From Sphingobacterium sp. UT-1RO-CII-1 (GTDB taxonomy: Bacteria > Bacteroidota > Bacteroidia > Sphingobacteriales > Sphingobacteriaceae), in assembly GCF_026711005.1 (NCBI RefSeq), contig NZ_JAPPVJ010000001.1:62001-126000 (forward strand): 64,000 nucleotides of DNA, read 5' to 3'. How positions within the stretch are numbered: the stretch's first letter is position 1; the number at the start of each line of letters is the position of its first letter. Below are positions 20,342-31,141 of the stretch, piece by piece. The position numbers and the translations under genes were made by a program. The notes under the pieces were generated by a model. It did no database searches. It had not been told where the DNA came from and saw only the letters and a list, made by a program, of their open reading frames with translations.

Positions 20342-22705
20342 ATGGTACGTAATCATATAAAAATCGCATGGCGTAACTTGTGGAAAAACAGCAGCTTCAC
20401 CTTGATTAATATTATTGGACTAGCTATAGGTATGGGTGCAGTTTTAATTATAGCACTGTGGGTAAAAAGTCAATGGCAATATGATCGTTTTTACAGTAAT
20501 TCTCAAGATATTTACAAGGTATGGAATCATTATAAAGATGAACAAGCCGTAACTGTTCACGATATCACAGCAGGAGCTGTAGCAAAATCCTTAGCAGATG
20601 AATATCCCGAAGTACTGCATACTGCCAGATTATACTGGTCATCAAGTGACTTACTTTCTTATAACGGGAAACATATCAAGTCTACGGGTAATTCCACAGA
20701 TAAATCTTTTCTGGAAATTTTTGATTTCCCTTTGTTAAAAGGAGAACGCAGCACCGTTCTGGCAGAAGAAAACAACATCGTACTGACTGAAAGCTTAGCA
20801 AAGAGTTTATTTGGTAAAACGGATCCTATAGGCAAAATAGTTACCCTCAATAACAAAGATCCTTATCTCGTTTCAGGCGTCGTTAAAGATCTTCCCGGCA
20901 ATACTACTTTTGACTTCAACTTTCTTATTCGTATCAGCCAAGCCGATGAACAGTTATATAGTGATTGGAATACAAATACTTTTTATACCTATGTTAAGCT
21001 ACAGGAAAACACAAATACGGAGCAATTCAACAAAAAACTAAGTTCATTTTTAAAAAAATATGTACCTGGTAAAGACCACAGTAAACTTTTCCTATACCCG
21101 ATGTCAAAAATGCATTTATATGGAAATTTTGAAAATGGTATTCCTTCAGGAGGCAAAATTGAGCAGGTACAGCTCGTCGCTGGTATAGGTGCATTAATCA
21201 TACTTATAGCTTGTATCAATTTCGTCAATCTCAGCACGGCACGTGCTCAGCGTAGAGCCAAAGAAGTAGGTGTTCGGAAAGTTATAGGAGCAGGAAGAAA
21301 AAGCTTAATAGCTCAGTTTTTAACCGAATCCGTCTTATTAGCTTCCATAAGTGGAGCAGTCGCTATTCTTATTTCCTTTGTAGCCTTACCTTTATTTAAC
21401 CAATTACTGGACACTCCCATAGCACTTGATTTTTTTAACCTCCCTTTTTTCTTACTTCTAATAGCTTGTATATTGCTAACCGGCCTATTAGCCGGGATAT
21501 ATCCGGCCTTTGTACTATCTGCTTTTGATCCTTCAAAAACATTAAAAGGATTGACCCTGAAAAACAAATGGGGTTTTAATCTGCGACAATCATTGGTAGT
21601 AGTACAATTCAGTATTGCACTCATGCTTATTATTGCGACTATTATCGTTCGTATGCAAATTGTTCACGGTATCAATCGTGACATAGGCTATGAAACAAGC
21701 AATTTAATAGAGATTCAAGCTGAGGGCAATGCAGACAAAAATTTTGAAGCAATAAAAACAGAACTCCTGCAAAATCAAGCTGCTGAAGAAGTAACACGCA
21801 CTGGTTGGACCATAACCGGGGATTACTCTAGTGCAGGAGGAGGATATCGATGGGAGGGCTCTACGCCTGAACAAGAGAAAAACATGGGGTTTCGCCTGTA
21901 CCGTGCAGAAAGTAACTTTATTCGTACTTATGGCTTACAACTTATTGATGGCCGTGATATAGATTATGCACGCTTAGCAGCAGATAGTACAGCTATACTG
22001 CTTAATGAAAGTGCAATAAAAGCCATGCAAATAGATCAACCTATAGGGAAAATAATATACCGAAATGAACAGGAATATACTATAGTGGGAGTTTTTAATG
22101 ATTTTATCTTAGGGTCACCGTACGAACCAATACGCCCCATGTTAATTAATGCTTCTCATAATTTTCTATTTAACATAGCCATACGTCTGAACACGCACCA
22201 AGACCGTAAAGAAAATCTACAAGCTATAGAACAGGTATTCAAAAAATTTAACCCCCAATATCCTTTCAATTATCGTTTTGTTGACGAATTGCACCAACAC
22301 AAATTTAAAGGTGAAAAGCAGATGGCAACACTAGCCATGACCTTCTCTATCCTTGCGATCTTTGTATCTTGCCTTGGTCTCTTTGGTCTATCGGCCTATA
22401 TGGCAGAAACACGAAGTAAAGAGATAGGCATACGAAAAGTATTAGGAGCATCTATTGCAGGTGTAATTGTCATGCTTTCTAAAGATTATATTAAGCTTGT
22501 CACACTCGCTTTAGTTATAGGCTCTCCCCTTGCTTGGTGGGCAATGAATAAATGGTTGAACGATTTCACATACCGCATCAATATCCCTATTTGGATATTT
22601 ATTGTTGCGGGTACTGTTGCAATCACTATTGCTTTACTTACGGTTGGAACACAGGCTTTACGTGCCGCCCGAGCAAATCCTGTAGACAGTTTGAGGGATG
22701 AGTAG
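20342..22705 (+). CDS. FtsX/MacB-type ABC transporter permease, two-module (787 aa)
   Basis: First gene of the second permease operon, directly behind the sigma-54 type promoter. The N-terminus is MVRNHIKIAWRNLWKN, then TM1 and the two-module layout of the family. Coupling helices are KEVGVRKVIGAG and KEIGIRKVLGAS. Compared with other permeases here it is nearest to the one at 3412-5793: both have INFxNLSTA, the same VGVRKVIGA helix, an LPLFNQ/LPFFNQ element after TM3, and SPY near the end of periplasmic domain 2. The C-terminus is NPVDSLRDE. The next permease begins 15 bases after its stop. Confidence 0.95.
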   Translation: MVRNHIKIAWRNLWKNSSFTLINIIGLAIGMGAVLIIALWVKSQWQYDRFYSNSQDIYKVWNHYKDEQAVTVHDITAGAVAKSLADEYPEVLHTARLYWSSSDLLSYNGKHIKSTGNSTDKSFLEIFDFPLLKGERSTVLAEENNIVLTESLAKSLFGKTDPIGKIVTLNNKDPYLVSGVVKDLPGNTTFDFNFLIRISQADEQLYSDWNTNTFYTYVKLQENTNTEQFNKKLSSFLKKYVPGKDHSKLFLYPMSKMHLYGNFENGIPSGGKIEQVQLVAGIGALIILIACINFVNLSTARAQRRAKEVGVRKVIGAGRKSLIAQFLTESVLLASISGAVAILISFVALPLFNQLLDTPIALDFFNLPFFLLLIACILLTGLLAGIYPAFVLSAFDPSKTLKGLTLKNKWGFNLRQSLVVVQFSIALMLIIATIIVRMQIVHGINRDIGYETSNLIEIQAEGNADKNFEAIKTELLQNQAAEEVTRTGWTITGDYSSAGGGYRWEGSTPEQEKNMGFRLYRAESNFIRTYGLQLIDGRDIDYARLAADSTAILLNESAIKAMQIDQPIGKIIYRNEQEYTIVGVFNDFILGSPYEPIRPMLINASHNFLFNIAIRLNTHQDRKENLQAIEQVFKKFNPQYPFNYRFVDELHQHKFKGEKQMATLAMTFSILAIFVSCLGLFGLSAYMAETRSKEIGIRKVLGASIAGVIVMLSKDYIKLVTLALVIGSPLAWWAMNKWLNDFTYRINIPIWIFIVAGTVAITIALLTVGTQALRAARANPVDSLRDE

Positions 22706-22720
22706 TAAAATTATTAAGAT

Positions 22721-25108
22721 ATGATAAAAACATATTTAAAAAACTTAAAACGTAATATAGCAAAGAAGCCTTTAAACAACATAATCAATCTGTTGGGTTT
22801 AAGCAGTGCTTTCACGTTTTCATTGCTAATCGCTGCTTTTGTATGGAACGAAACACATGTAAATGCTGATTTAAAAGATATTGAGCGACAATATTTACTA
22901 CATAGTGAAGCCACAGGTATCACTACTGCTGGTTTACTTGCTCCGACCTTAACTCAAGATTATCCTAATCTTGTTGAAGATTACTTTCGCTTTGATGGTA
23001 TACAAAGTATAGCTAGTTACAATAATAATAAGCATAATTTATCCGCTATTATTGCCGATGACAGTTTTTTCAACATGTTCGGCTTCATTCTTCAAGAAGG
23101 GAATCCAGAAACCGCTCTTACTCAGCCTGACCAAGTGGTACTAACCTATGAAACTGCACTTCGATTTTTCGGACGGACCACAAACATTCTCGGAGAACAG
23201 CTTGAAATAAACAATTTCAATGAGGAAAAAAAGTTATTCCATGTGAGCGGGGTGTTAAATAAACTTAGCGAAAACTCTGTCATTGATCTTATCGCAGATA
23301 GTCCGACCGAAATTATTTTCCCTTTAAAAAGTGGAGATTTCTTAGGCCGTAACCTCGATTCATGGGAAAATCCCTACATCGCTTCTTACATAAAACTTAA
23401 AGAGGGAGTAGCTACAGCACAATTGAAAGCTCCGATACTAAAGCTTTTGGACACTCATATGCAGGCTGATCAACAAAAGTTCTTAGGACAAACTAAGCTA
23501 TCAAACCTCAGCACCTACCATTTAGAAAAAGCTAATGCTAGCATTAAAAACATGCTCATTACCCTGAGTTTAATCGCAGGCTTTATACTACTCATGGCCA
23601 GCGTAAACTTTATCAATATAAACACTAATTCGGCAACAAAAAGACTTCGAGAAATCAGTGTTCGTAAAGTACTGGGCGCAGATAAGTGGCACCTACGTTT
23701 ACCTATCCTTCTGGAGTCTCTACTTTTTGTAGGGCTTTCGCTGCTAATCTCTATTGCATGCTATCCCCTACTCTCAAAATGGAGCAGTGCATTGTTTGGA
23801 AAACAGCTTCCACCTCTGTATGTCTTCGACATGAACTTTTGGCTTTACACCCTTGCCATTGCTCTACTCATTTCAGCTGTTGCAGGTATCTACCCTGCAT
23901 TTAGGCTTTCATCACTCCCTACAGGTGATGCACTTAAAGGTAAGATTACACACCCGATTGAAAACACCCTTATTAAAAAAGGGCTAGTCAGCTTTCAGTT
24001 TGCTGTGACACTTACTATTTTGATCTGTTCAGTTTATATTTTCTATCAGATCAAGGTTATACACTCCAGCAGCAAATTAGGATACGACAAAGACTTGCTC
24101 ATAACCGTTACTACGCCTCGCAATTGGTCACATGAAGGGCTACAACAAATGAATGACATTAGAGATCGACTGTCACAACACAGTAGTATTGCTTCTATTA
24201 GTCTCTCTTATGACATCCCTACAGCTATGGGGTCAGGCATTGACGCTGTAAAAACAAATGCTGCTGCGACACAAGAGCTCCCTGCCCAGTATATTTTTGC
24301 TGATGAGTACTTCGCAACTACATACAAAATACCCATGTTGGCTGGCGAATTTATTGGCAAAGAAAAGGGGTACAACGGCGTGGTCATAAACACTATCTTA
24401 GCGAAAAACATGGGTTATTCAAACCCATCTGATGCTGTTGGAAACACTATTTTTATTCCAGCTTATAACACCGAGATCACAATATCAGGCGTAACCGCCG
24501 ATTTCTATAGCAATTCTCTACACAGCCCAATGCTTGCCACCATCTGGCTACCTATGGTTTCCAGACCTATGTTTCGTTTTTTCTCTATACGTCTGATGCC
24601 TGGTGATCTGAAACAAACTATTTCTAACATAGAAAACGAATGGCACAAGATAATGCCCGATGCACTCTTCCAATACAATTTTATGGACGAGCGGCTGGCT
24701 GTCCGTTACCATACGGAGAGTAGAATACAACAAGCGGGTATCGTTGCAACAATACTAACATTAATAATTACCCTATTGGGAATATTCAGCCTATTAGCTC
24801 AGCGCATAGAATTAAGTATAAAAGCAATCGGCGTACGTAAAGTATTGGGGGCAACTGCAAATCAAATCAATGGATTATTCATCCGTGAAATAGGCTATCT
24901 CTATTTAACCGCTTTACCCATTTCCTTACTTGCATCTTACTGGATAATCAATAAATGGCTCAATAACTTTCAAGAAAAAACAAGTTACGATATTTTAAAA
25001 ACTAGCGTTCCTATACTACTTTTAGCTATTACTGTAATACTATTGATCAGTCTGCAAACTTATAAAGCTGCCCGGGCAAATCCGGTAGATAGTTTAAGGG
25101 ATGAGTAA
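22721..25108 (+). CDS. FtsX/MacB-type ABC transporter permease, two-module (795 aa)
   Basis: Second and last gene of this operon. The layout is as in the family, but this is one of the more divergent members: the first periplasmic domain lacks the YDRFY-type opening, the first coupling helix is REISVRKVLGAD, and the second is IKAIGVRKVLGAT. The last ~26 codons and the terminator behind them (25027-25150) occur again, nearly unchanged, at 32742-32865. The C-terminus is NPVDSLRDE. A clear hairpin terminator follows 4 bases after the stop. Confidence 0.93.
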   Translation: MIKTYLKNLKRNIAKKPLNNIINLLGLSSAFTFSLLIAAFVWNETHVNADLKDIERQYLLHSEATGITTAGLLAPTLTQDYPNLVEDYFRFDGIQSIASYNNNKHNLSAIIADDSFFNMFGFILQEGNPETALTQPDQVVLTYETALRFFGRTTNILGEQLEINNFNEEKKLFHVSGVLNKLSENSVIDLIADSPTEIIFPLKSGDFLGRNLDSWENPYIASYIKLKEGVATAQLKAPILKLLDTHMQADQQKFLGQTKLSNLSTYHLEKANASIKNMLITLSLIAGFILLMASVNFININTNSATKRLREISVRKVLGADKWHLRLPILLESLLFVGLSLLISIACYPLLSKWSSALFGKQLPPLYVFDMNFWLYTLAIALLISAVAGIYPAFRLSSLPTGDALKGKITHPIENTLIKKGLVSFQFAVTLTILICSVYIFYQIKVIHSSSKLGYDKDLLITVTTPRNWSHEGLQQMNDIRDRLSQHSSIASISLSYDIPTAMGSGIDAVKTNAAATQELPAQYIFADEYFATTYKIPMLAGEFIGKEKGYNGVVINTILAKNMGYSNPSDAVGNTIFIPAYNTEITISGVTADFYSNSLHSPMLATIWLPMVSRPMFRFFSIRLMPGDLKQTISNIENEWHKIMPDALFQYNFMDERLAVRYHTESRIQQAGIVATILTLIITLLGIFSLLAQRIELSIKAIGVRKVLGATANQINGLFIREIGYLYLTALPISLLASYWIINKWLNNFQEKTSYDILKTSVPILLLAITVILLISLQTYKAARANPVDSLRDE

Positions 25109-25150
25109 AGTAAAAAAGTCGAATAGCTAAATACTATTCGACTTTTTCAC
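25027..25150 (+). repeat. 124-bp direct repeat, copy 1 (permease tail plus terminator)
   Basis: This segment covers the last 27 codons of the permease gene, its stop and its terminator. It recurs at 32742-32865, 7,715 bases away in the same orientation, with one difference (G at 25034, A at 32749, a Val to Ile change). Identity stops sharply on both sides. Confidence 0.95.
25113..25147 (+). terminator. Hairpin terminator of second permease operon
   Basis: Fourteen-base perfect arms (AAAAAGTCGAATAG and CTATTCGACTTTTT) around a seven-base loop, ending in a T run. By symmetry (A run on the other side) it can also stop leftward transcription. Confidence 0.88.
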
Positions 25151-25176
25151 AAAATCATTACACACGATATCTTATG

Positions 25177-26016
25177 TTAGTCTGTATCCTCAGTAAGATC
25201 TTCTTTAACAAGTTTCTCCACAACAACAACATCATTCTTAGTCGATGGATCTTGATAAACATAGGACAAATTAAAAGACTCGTCCTCTTCGTTATAGTAA
25301 CAATTCGTTTGATCGCTAATTAATAAGGTTTTCGAAGAAAGCGATATAGAATTATCCGTATTTTTTCTCAGCATTATTCTATAATCATTATTAACTTTGA
25401 GCTCTGGTTTTATGTCAACATAAATTATCACCTCCTTATCAGATGCCGCCCTGAATTTTTTCACGGCACTTACATTATTCCCATCGAGCGTACCAACCAT
25501 TCTGTAATCACCAGAATACTGATTCGTTAATACAACATGATATAATAACTTATCCATCTTCATATTAATCGCATATCGGCTTGTATTAATCAATTTGAAA
25601 GGGATTGCGTAAGTCAGATAAGGATCTAAACCTATTGGACTTATCTCAAAATTTAGCAACCCGTATTCTTCCCCTTTAGGAATCACTGCTTTTAGGTGCT
25701 CATAAGTCAAATGTTGTTCAGGTAGCAAAGTATATGGTTCATCATTCTCTCCTAGTTTATTATTCTCAACGGCGATTATTGCATCATCTATTAATAGTTC
25801 AACTTGAATGTCCGCATCTGGCATTTCCATACCAGAACAGTAAATGCTAATTGATTTACTATTTATAAATTTCTCGAATTTAACTTCCTCTTTTAAAGGT
25901 TCTCCGCTTCCCACAAGGTAAAGTTGTTTTTCACTTAATTCGCCAAAACTATCTTTATTACAGGAAGAAAAAAACATATAAAAAAGTAGCATTGTATTAA
26001 ATATATTTCTAGACAT
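25177..26016 (-). CDS. Surface lipoprotein, BT_3987/DUF1735-like, cassette A
   Basis: The ATG at 26016 is preferred over a GTG 24 bases upstream because it places a lipoprotein signal at the N-terminus (MSRNIFNTMLLFYMFFSSC, lipid Cys19). The following ~150 residues fit the BT_3987-like/DUF1735 pattern: Y-T-L-L-P-E-Q-H-L-T-Y, then a VIPKGEEYGLL strand, then LDPYLTYAIPFKL and SRYAIN. Proteins of this type are encoded beside SusC/SusD pairs and are thought to be surface glycan-binding or adhesin-like accessory lipoproteins. It is the last gene of the cassette, 34 bases after SusD. The C-terminal half is not recognised. The acidic tail (KEDLTEDTD) is unremarkable. Confidence 0.75.
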   Translation of the reverse strand: MSRNIFNTMLLFYMFFSSCNKDSFGELSEKQLYLVGSGEPLKEEVKFEKFINSKSISIYCSGMEMPDADIQVELLIDDAIIAVENNKLGENDEPYTLLPEQHLTYEHLKAVIPKGEEYGLLNFEISPIGLDPYLTYAIPFKLINTSRYAINMKMDKLLYHVVLTNQYSGDYRMVGTLDGNNVSAVKKFRAASDKEVIIYVDIKPELKVNNDYRIMLRKNTDNSISLSSKTLLISDQTNCYYNEEDESFNLSYVYQDPSTKNDVVVVEKLVKEDLTEDTD

Positions 26017-26050
26017 AAAATTTGTAGTTATTATTTCCACTCTTAATTAT

Positions 26051-27976
26051 TTACCAGCCAGGATTCTGAACGATATTTTTATTTTTCACAATATCTGTTC
26101 GAGGAATCGGCCAAATATATTGCTTTCTACTAAAGTTTCGTTTTAAATCTCTCACCAAGGTACGCTTGAAGAATTCTTCTCTATTTGCTTTCGTAGCATT
26201 AATATTCATACCCAAGACAGGCTGATTATCTTCGGTTTCTGCTATTTTCCATCTTCTAGTATCAAAAAACCTTCTGCCTTCAAAAGCTAACTCAATCTGT
26301 CTCTCTCTTCTTAACTTGAGTCTAGCTGTTACCTGATCACTAAGTTCTAAAGCAGATACTCCAGGCAAACCTGCGCGATAGCGAATCATATTTAAATACT
26401 TGCTGATTTCGGCAGTGTTTCGAGAAACATGTTGTCCATAAAAGGTATAACTTCCCGAAAGTTCATTAAGGGCCTCTACATAATTTAGGTAGACTTCAGC
26501 CAATCTAAAAAGTAGATATACCTTGCGTGTCTGCAATGACCCTCCCCCGTAAGCCAAATTATCCTCGGGATTCAAGAATTTTTTAATTACATAACCCGTT
26601 AAAGTATAATTCTCGGCATCAGAACCTCTACCTTCGTTCCCATCGAAATAATATTCAACAACAAAATTCTTAACCGCATTATTCGTCGCACTAGTTCCTT
26701 CCCAAAAACTCCCGTTATAACCAATTGATGCGTAAAAGCGAGGTTCTCTATTTACGTACATCATCGCTGTTCCTGATGATGTAAAATCATCGCCTGTGGC
26801 GCTAAAACCATTCTCAGAATAAGGGTATTCCGCACTTGGAGTATAAATATCTTGACCATCTCTTGTATAATATGCGTCAACTAACTTTTGTGTGACTCCT
26901 GCTCCAGACCATCCTGACATATTTTTCGGCATACTAAAACGTATACTATTATTAAGTTCAGTGCTGTTACGAACGAAAATTGCTTCTGTATTCATACTTG
27001 GAAGTAATGTACCTCCTGCAAACAAATCTCTATAAGATAAAAATGGGTCAATATTACCTGCGCCATTAGGAAAGTCTAAAGTAGGTACAGCAGCTGGCAA
27101 GGAAGCTGTTTCATTTGTTTTCGGTACAGTATACAGCTGGTAAATCCCTAAATCAATCACTTCTTTCGCTGCCGCAGCTGCTTTAGCCCATTTTTCTTCC
27201 TGATAAGTTTGGTTGATAAAATGCTTACCATCCACGTTCAAAAAGTCTGCATACTGCGTATTTCCGTTAAAAAGTGGGCTCGCAGCATATAAAAGTAATC
27301 TCGACTTAACAGCTAAAGCAGCACCTTTTGTCGGCCTTCCGACCCAGGAAGGATCTTGATTTAAAGGAAGTTCATTTACCACCGCATCCAATTCGGCAAC
27401 CACATACTCCACCGACTCATCAAAAGTATTTCGCGGAAGTAACAATTCAGAAAGGTCCTTATCAAACGACAGCGGCTCATCAGGCAATAGCGTAACTGGT
27501 CCATACTGCATAATTAAGTAGTAATAAAAATAGGCTCTTAAAAATCTCGCCTGTGCTTTTAGCTCCTGCTTCTCCACCTGCTTCATATCAAGTACTTCAT
27601 CCACCCTAGCTAAAAATGTATTAGCAGATCGAATACCTTGATATAAAGGAGTCCAAGAATTAAAAAATGGCAAGGAAGCATCGTAATCTCCAGAGGCGTA
27701 GTAGTTTGCTGGAATATCAGATCTCATCCATCTCCATGCTCCCTCATCAGAAGCTCCAACCCAAGGGACACCATGACTAACAAACTTGCCCTCATCAGGA
27801 ATGCTGCTATATATGGTGTATAAGTAACGCTCAGCAAAGACTTTTTTGGTAAACACAGTATCCATGTTAAACATATCGTTAATGTAGGGATCTACATCCA
27901 AAAACTTCTTGCAGGATGCAGTAAAGAACATTATACATGATATGACTGCTATTATTAAAAAATTGAAGTTTTTCAT
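26051..27976 (-). CDS. SusD/RagB-type lipoprotein, cassette A (641 aa)
   Basis: Lipobox TASC with lipid Cys22, followed by the SusD core: QELKAQARFLRAYFYYYLIMQYGPVTLL near the N-terminal TPR unit, GRPTKGAALAVKSRLLLYAASPLFNG in the middle, and C-terminal LFRLAEVYLNYVEAL with RRERQIELAFEGRRFFDTRRWK. It closes in IVQNPGW like its cassette-B counterpart. It binds ligand at the cell surface over the SusC channel encoded 78 bases upstream. It is clearly related to the SusD at 33873-35858 but substantially diverged (shared GRPTKGAA, GAANIDPF-like and NPGW motifs within otherwise different sequence). Confidence 0.95.
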   Translation of the reverse strand: MKNFNFLIIAVISCIMFFTASCKKFLDVDPYINDMFNMDTVFTKKVFAERYLYTIYSSIPDEGKFVSHGVPWVGASDEGAWRWMRSDIPANYYASGDYDASLPFFNSWTPLYQGIRSANTFLARVDEVLDMKQVEKQELKAQARFLRAYFYYYLIMQYGPVTLLPDEPLSFDKDLSELLLPRNTFDESVEYVVAELDAVVNELPLNQDPSWVGRPTKGAALAVKSRLLLYAASPLFNGNTQYADFLNVDGKHFINQTYQEEKWAKAAAAAKEVIDLGIYQLYTVPKTNETASLPAAVPTLDFPNGAGNIDPFLSYRDLFAGGTLLPSMNTEAIFVRNSTELNNSIRFSMPKNMSGWSGAGVTQKLVDAYYTRDGQDIYTPSAEYPYSENGFSATGDDFTSSGTAMMYVNREPRFYASIGYNGSFWEGTSATNNAVKNFVVEYYFDGNEGRGSDAENYTLTGYVIKKFLNPEDNLAYGGGSLQTRKVYLLFRLAEVYLNYVEALNELSGSYTFYGQHVSRNTAEISKYLNMIRYRAGLPGVSALELSDQVTARLKLRRERQIELAFEGRRFFDTRRWKIAETEDNQPVLGMNINATKANREEFFKRTLVRDLKRNFSRKQYIWPIPRTDIVKNKNIVQNPGW

Positions 27977-28054
27977 TCGTTTATTTTATTTTTTTTACAA
28001 AAACACCCTCTATTTGGGTTATATATTGATTGTAGCATTATTGATTTATTGACT

Positions 28055-31000
28055 TTAAAAACGAACCTCTAACCCCATGTTAAACGTTCTTGAAATCGGG
28101 TAAACGGCTCCATTACTACTTGCCTGCTCAGGATCCCATAATTTAATACTATCCCAAACCCATAGGTTAAAACCTGTTGCGTACACTCGAACATGGCTCA
28201 TTTTCAAACGCTTTATAAAGTTATTTGGTAAAGTATAGCCCACTTGAATTTCCTTTAGCCGCAGATATCGGGCATTTGCAAGCCAAAATGTAGAGTTACG
28301 ATTATTGTTCAAATTTTCTCCATAATCTAGACGAGGAAAGCGAGCTTTAGGATTTTCTGTATTAGGATCACCCGAGTACCAACCTGGGGTCCATCGCTTT
28401 GAATCATCATTAACAATTTCAAGTATATTTCCAGTTTCTCCACCAGCAAAGGGATACATTCCTGCTCCTCCTAAGAAAAAGTTGGATTCACCTGCCCCCT
28501 GAAATCTGAATGCGAACGAAAAAGACTTATACGATATTTCTGAGCCAAAACCATAAATTAATCCAGGAACGGAGCTTTTGCCAATTGGAACGATATCATC
28601 ATCATCGATTTTCCCATCAGCATTCACATCCTTATACTTAATATCTCCAGGTCTAACCTCTCCATAGTGCTTTGGGCTACTAGCTATTTCTAGTGAATCA
28701 CTGAACAAACCTAAAGCAATTAACCCTTTTAACTGACCGTAACGTTGTCCCTTTGAGCCTTGATAAGGAAATCGGGGTTCTGGTTCATCAAAATTGATTA
28801 TCTCTCCTTTATTATAAGTCACATTCCCCCTAACAGTAAGAAAAAGCTCGCCCAATTGCTGCTTAAATGCAACGGAAGCATCAATCCCTTTATTGGCCAT
28901 AATACCTACGTTGCCCCAAGGATTAGACCTCACCCCAACAATATCAGGTAAAGTGGTTCTCTGCATAAAAATGCCTGAGCGCTTCTCTTTAAACAAATCA
29001 ATTTGAGCGGTAAACTTATTAGCAAAAAGCTCTAAATCTATCCCTAGATTGGTCTTCTTAGCAATTTCCCAAGTTAAATTATCTGCCCCTAAATCACCTT
29101 CAGTCAATCCCGCAAAACCATTATTTCCATAGTCTCCGAAAGTGCCACCTCCTCCTGCTTCTAAATTTACAAACGAAATGTACGGAAATCTTTTACCTCC
29201 TCCAATCTGATCATTTCCGACTTCACCATGCGAGCCACGAACTTTCAATAACGAAATAAAAGAGAAGTTTTTCTTAATATAATCTTCTTCTGAGATGACC
29301 CAGCCTGCTCCGATGGAAGGAAAAAAACCATACTGACTCTTTTTCTCGAAATTTTCAGAACCATTATATCCAAAATTTACCTCCAATAGATATTTGGAGC
29401 GAAAGCCGTAGGTAGCTCTTCCAGCCACCCCTTGTATACGATAAGGGATGGAGGCAATTTCATCATTTGCATTACTTCTTACGAGATCAGATTGATTATA
29501 AAGTAATAATGCAGAAACATCGTGATCTCCAAAAGTATGACTATAGTTAATAGCCCCCTCTAAATAATTACGTCTATCACCGTGTGCACTTTTACTAAAT
29601 TGCAAAGGTGTTTGTTCTGTGACTTTTCGGAGTATAAGATCTCCATTCCGATCTCTTTCTCGCGATGCTCTCCAAAGCTCTGGAAACTTTGTCCGATTAA
29701 TATCGTGATGGTTATTGGCATCAAAAGAATAAAGTACATGAGCTTTAAGCCCTTTTAACAAAACTGAAAGATCTTGGTTGACACGCAAATTTGATTCTAT
29801 TCTATTCGTCCAGTTTTTTATAAAGCCCGTTTGACTGAGTAATACGTAAGGATTTGCCATATTTCCTGCCCCATAAGATGCCATCTCTCCACTTGAATAA
29901 CGAACAGGCACAGTTATAGGCGTCAAGTTTGCAAGACTCCCCCATATATCTGAAGAACCTATTCCAGGAAAATTTCGATCAGAAACGTACCCTCCCACCC
30001 CAACGGAGGTTAATGTACTTTTCGTAATATTGATATCTACGTTGGTTCTAAAACTGTAGCGATTTAAGTTTACATTTGTATTATACTTATTTAAGTCATC
30101 AAACTTGTACAAACCTGACTCATTATAATATGCTGCTGACACATAATACCTTGCCGTTTCTCCGCCACCACTAGTACTAACGTTAAAGTTTGTATTATTC
30201 GTAGAGTTACGCATAACATAATCTCTCCAATTAATATCGGGATAGATATCTGGGTCTAAACCATGCTTAATAATCTCCAACTCTTCTCTAGAGTACAAAG
30301 GACTTAATTCCCTAACGGCTCTCGCTTCATTTGCTAATCGTGCATAATTATAGGAGTTTTCAAAATCCTGGAGCCTTGCTGGGGATAAATAACCTCTCTC
30401 CAAACGGGTACTAAATGTTGGTTTTCCTTCTTTACCTTTTTTCGTCGTGATCAAGACTACACCATTCGCTCCTCTAACTCCGTAAACAGCAGTGGCGGCA
30501 GCGTCTTTAAGAATTGTAAATGATTCGATATCATCTGCACTAATATCGTCGATACTCCCTCTATCTATACCATCGACTAAGACTAGAGCCCCTTGATTTG
30601 CTCCGAAGGTATTAATCCCTCGAATCCAGAACGTAGAATTGCTATATCCTGGCTCTCCAGATTTTTGTTGCGTGATTACCCCAGCCACCTGCCCTCCGAG
30701 AGCATTCGTTATAGATGCTGTCGGCGTTTTTAATGCTTCTGGTGCTACCGTCGTCAGCGCAGCAACAGTACTTACTTTGCGTTGTGTTCCGTAGCCCACC
30801 GCTACCACCTCATCTAGTTCATTATTACCAACCTCTTTTAGAATGATTTCAATGTTTAAATTGGTCCCATTAAAGAAAAACTCTTTCTTTTCATATCCCA
30901 CACTTGAGAAAACAAGAACCTCGTTTTTCACTGCTCTTAATACAAAATGCCCTTGATTATCTGTAGAAGTTCCAAAACCAGGCTTATTCTTCACAATAAC

Positions 31001-31141
31001 ACTGACACCATCTATCGGTCTTTCTAAACTATCTTTTACGAGGCCTTTTAATTCAACAGCTTCTTGTGCATACACATTACACTTTAGTAAGCAATTTAGT
31101 AAAAGTAATAGGTATATATATAATTGATTGATTTTCAACAT
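28055..31141 (-). CDS. SusC/RagA-type TonB-dependent transporter, cassette A (1028 aa)
   Basis: Signal peptide ending near VYA (residues ~23-25), carboxypeptidase-regulatory-like domain (LKGLVKDSLERPIDGVSVIV), TonB-box-like DEVVAVGYGTQRKVS, plug with DAAATAVYGVRGANGVVLIT, then the barrel. The ATG at 31141 overlaps the stop of the upstream NHL lipoprotein gene by one base (TAATG), so translation of the two is probably coupled. Partner of the SusD downstream. The plug contains SEPGYSNSTFWIRGI, similar to cassette B (SEPGKNISEFWIRGI), showing common ancestry of the two transporters. Confidence 0.95.
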   Translation of the reverse strand: MLKINQLYIYLLLLLNCLLKCNVYAQEAVELKGLVKDSLERPIDGVSVIVKNKPGFGTSTDNQGHFVLRAVKNEVLVFSSVGYEKKEFFFNGTNLNIEIILKEVGNNELDEVVAVGYGTQRKVSTVAALTTVAPEALKTPTASITNALGGQVAGVITQQKSGEPGYSNSTFWIRGINTFGANQGALVLVDGIDRGSIDDISADDIESFTILKDAAATAVYGVRGANGVVLITTKKGKEGKPTFSTRLERGYLSPARLQDFENSYNYARLANEARAVRELSPLYSREELEIIKHGLDPDIYPDINWRDYVMRNSTNNTNFNVSTSGGGETARYYVSAAYYNESGLYKFDDLNKYNTNVNLNRYSFRTNVDINITKSTLTSVGVGGYVSDRNFPGIGSSDIWGSLANLTPITVPVRYSSGEMASYGAGNMANPYVLLSQTGFIKNWTNRIESNLRVNQDLSVLLKGLKAHVLYSFDANNHHDINRTKFPELWRASRERDRNGDLILRKVTEQTPLQFSKSAHGDRRNYLEGAINYSHTFGDHDVSALLLYNQSDLVRSNANDEIASIPYRIQGVAGRATYGFRSKYLLEVNFGYNGSENFEKKSQYGFFPSIGAGWVISEEDYIKKNFSFISLLKVRGSHGEVGNDQIGGGKRFPYISFVNLEAGGGGTFGDYGNNGFAGLTEGDLGADNLTWEIAKKTNLGIDLELFANKFTAQIDLFKEKRSGIFMQRTTLPDIVGVRSNPWGNVGIMANKGIDASVAFKQQLGELFLTVRGNVTYNKGEIINFDEPEPRFPYQGSKGQRYGQLKGLIALGLFSDSLEIASSPKHYGEVRPGDIKYKDVNADGKIDDDDIVPIGKSSVPGLIYGFGSEISYKSFSFAFRFQGAGESNFFLGGAGMYPFAGGETGNILEIVNDDSKRWTPGWYSGDPNTENPKARFPRLDYGENLNNNRNSTFWLANARYLRLKEIQVGYTLPNNFIKRLKMSHVRVYATGFNLWVWDSIKLWDPEQASSNGAVYPISRTFNMGLEVRF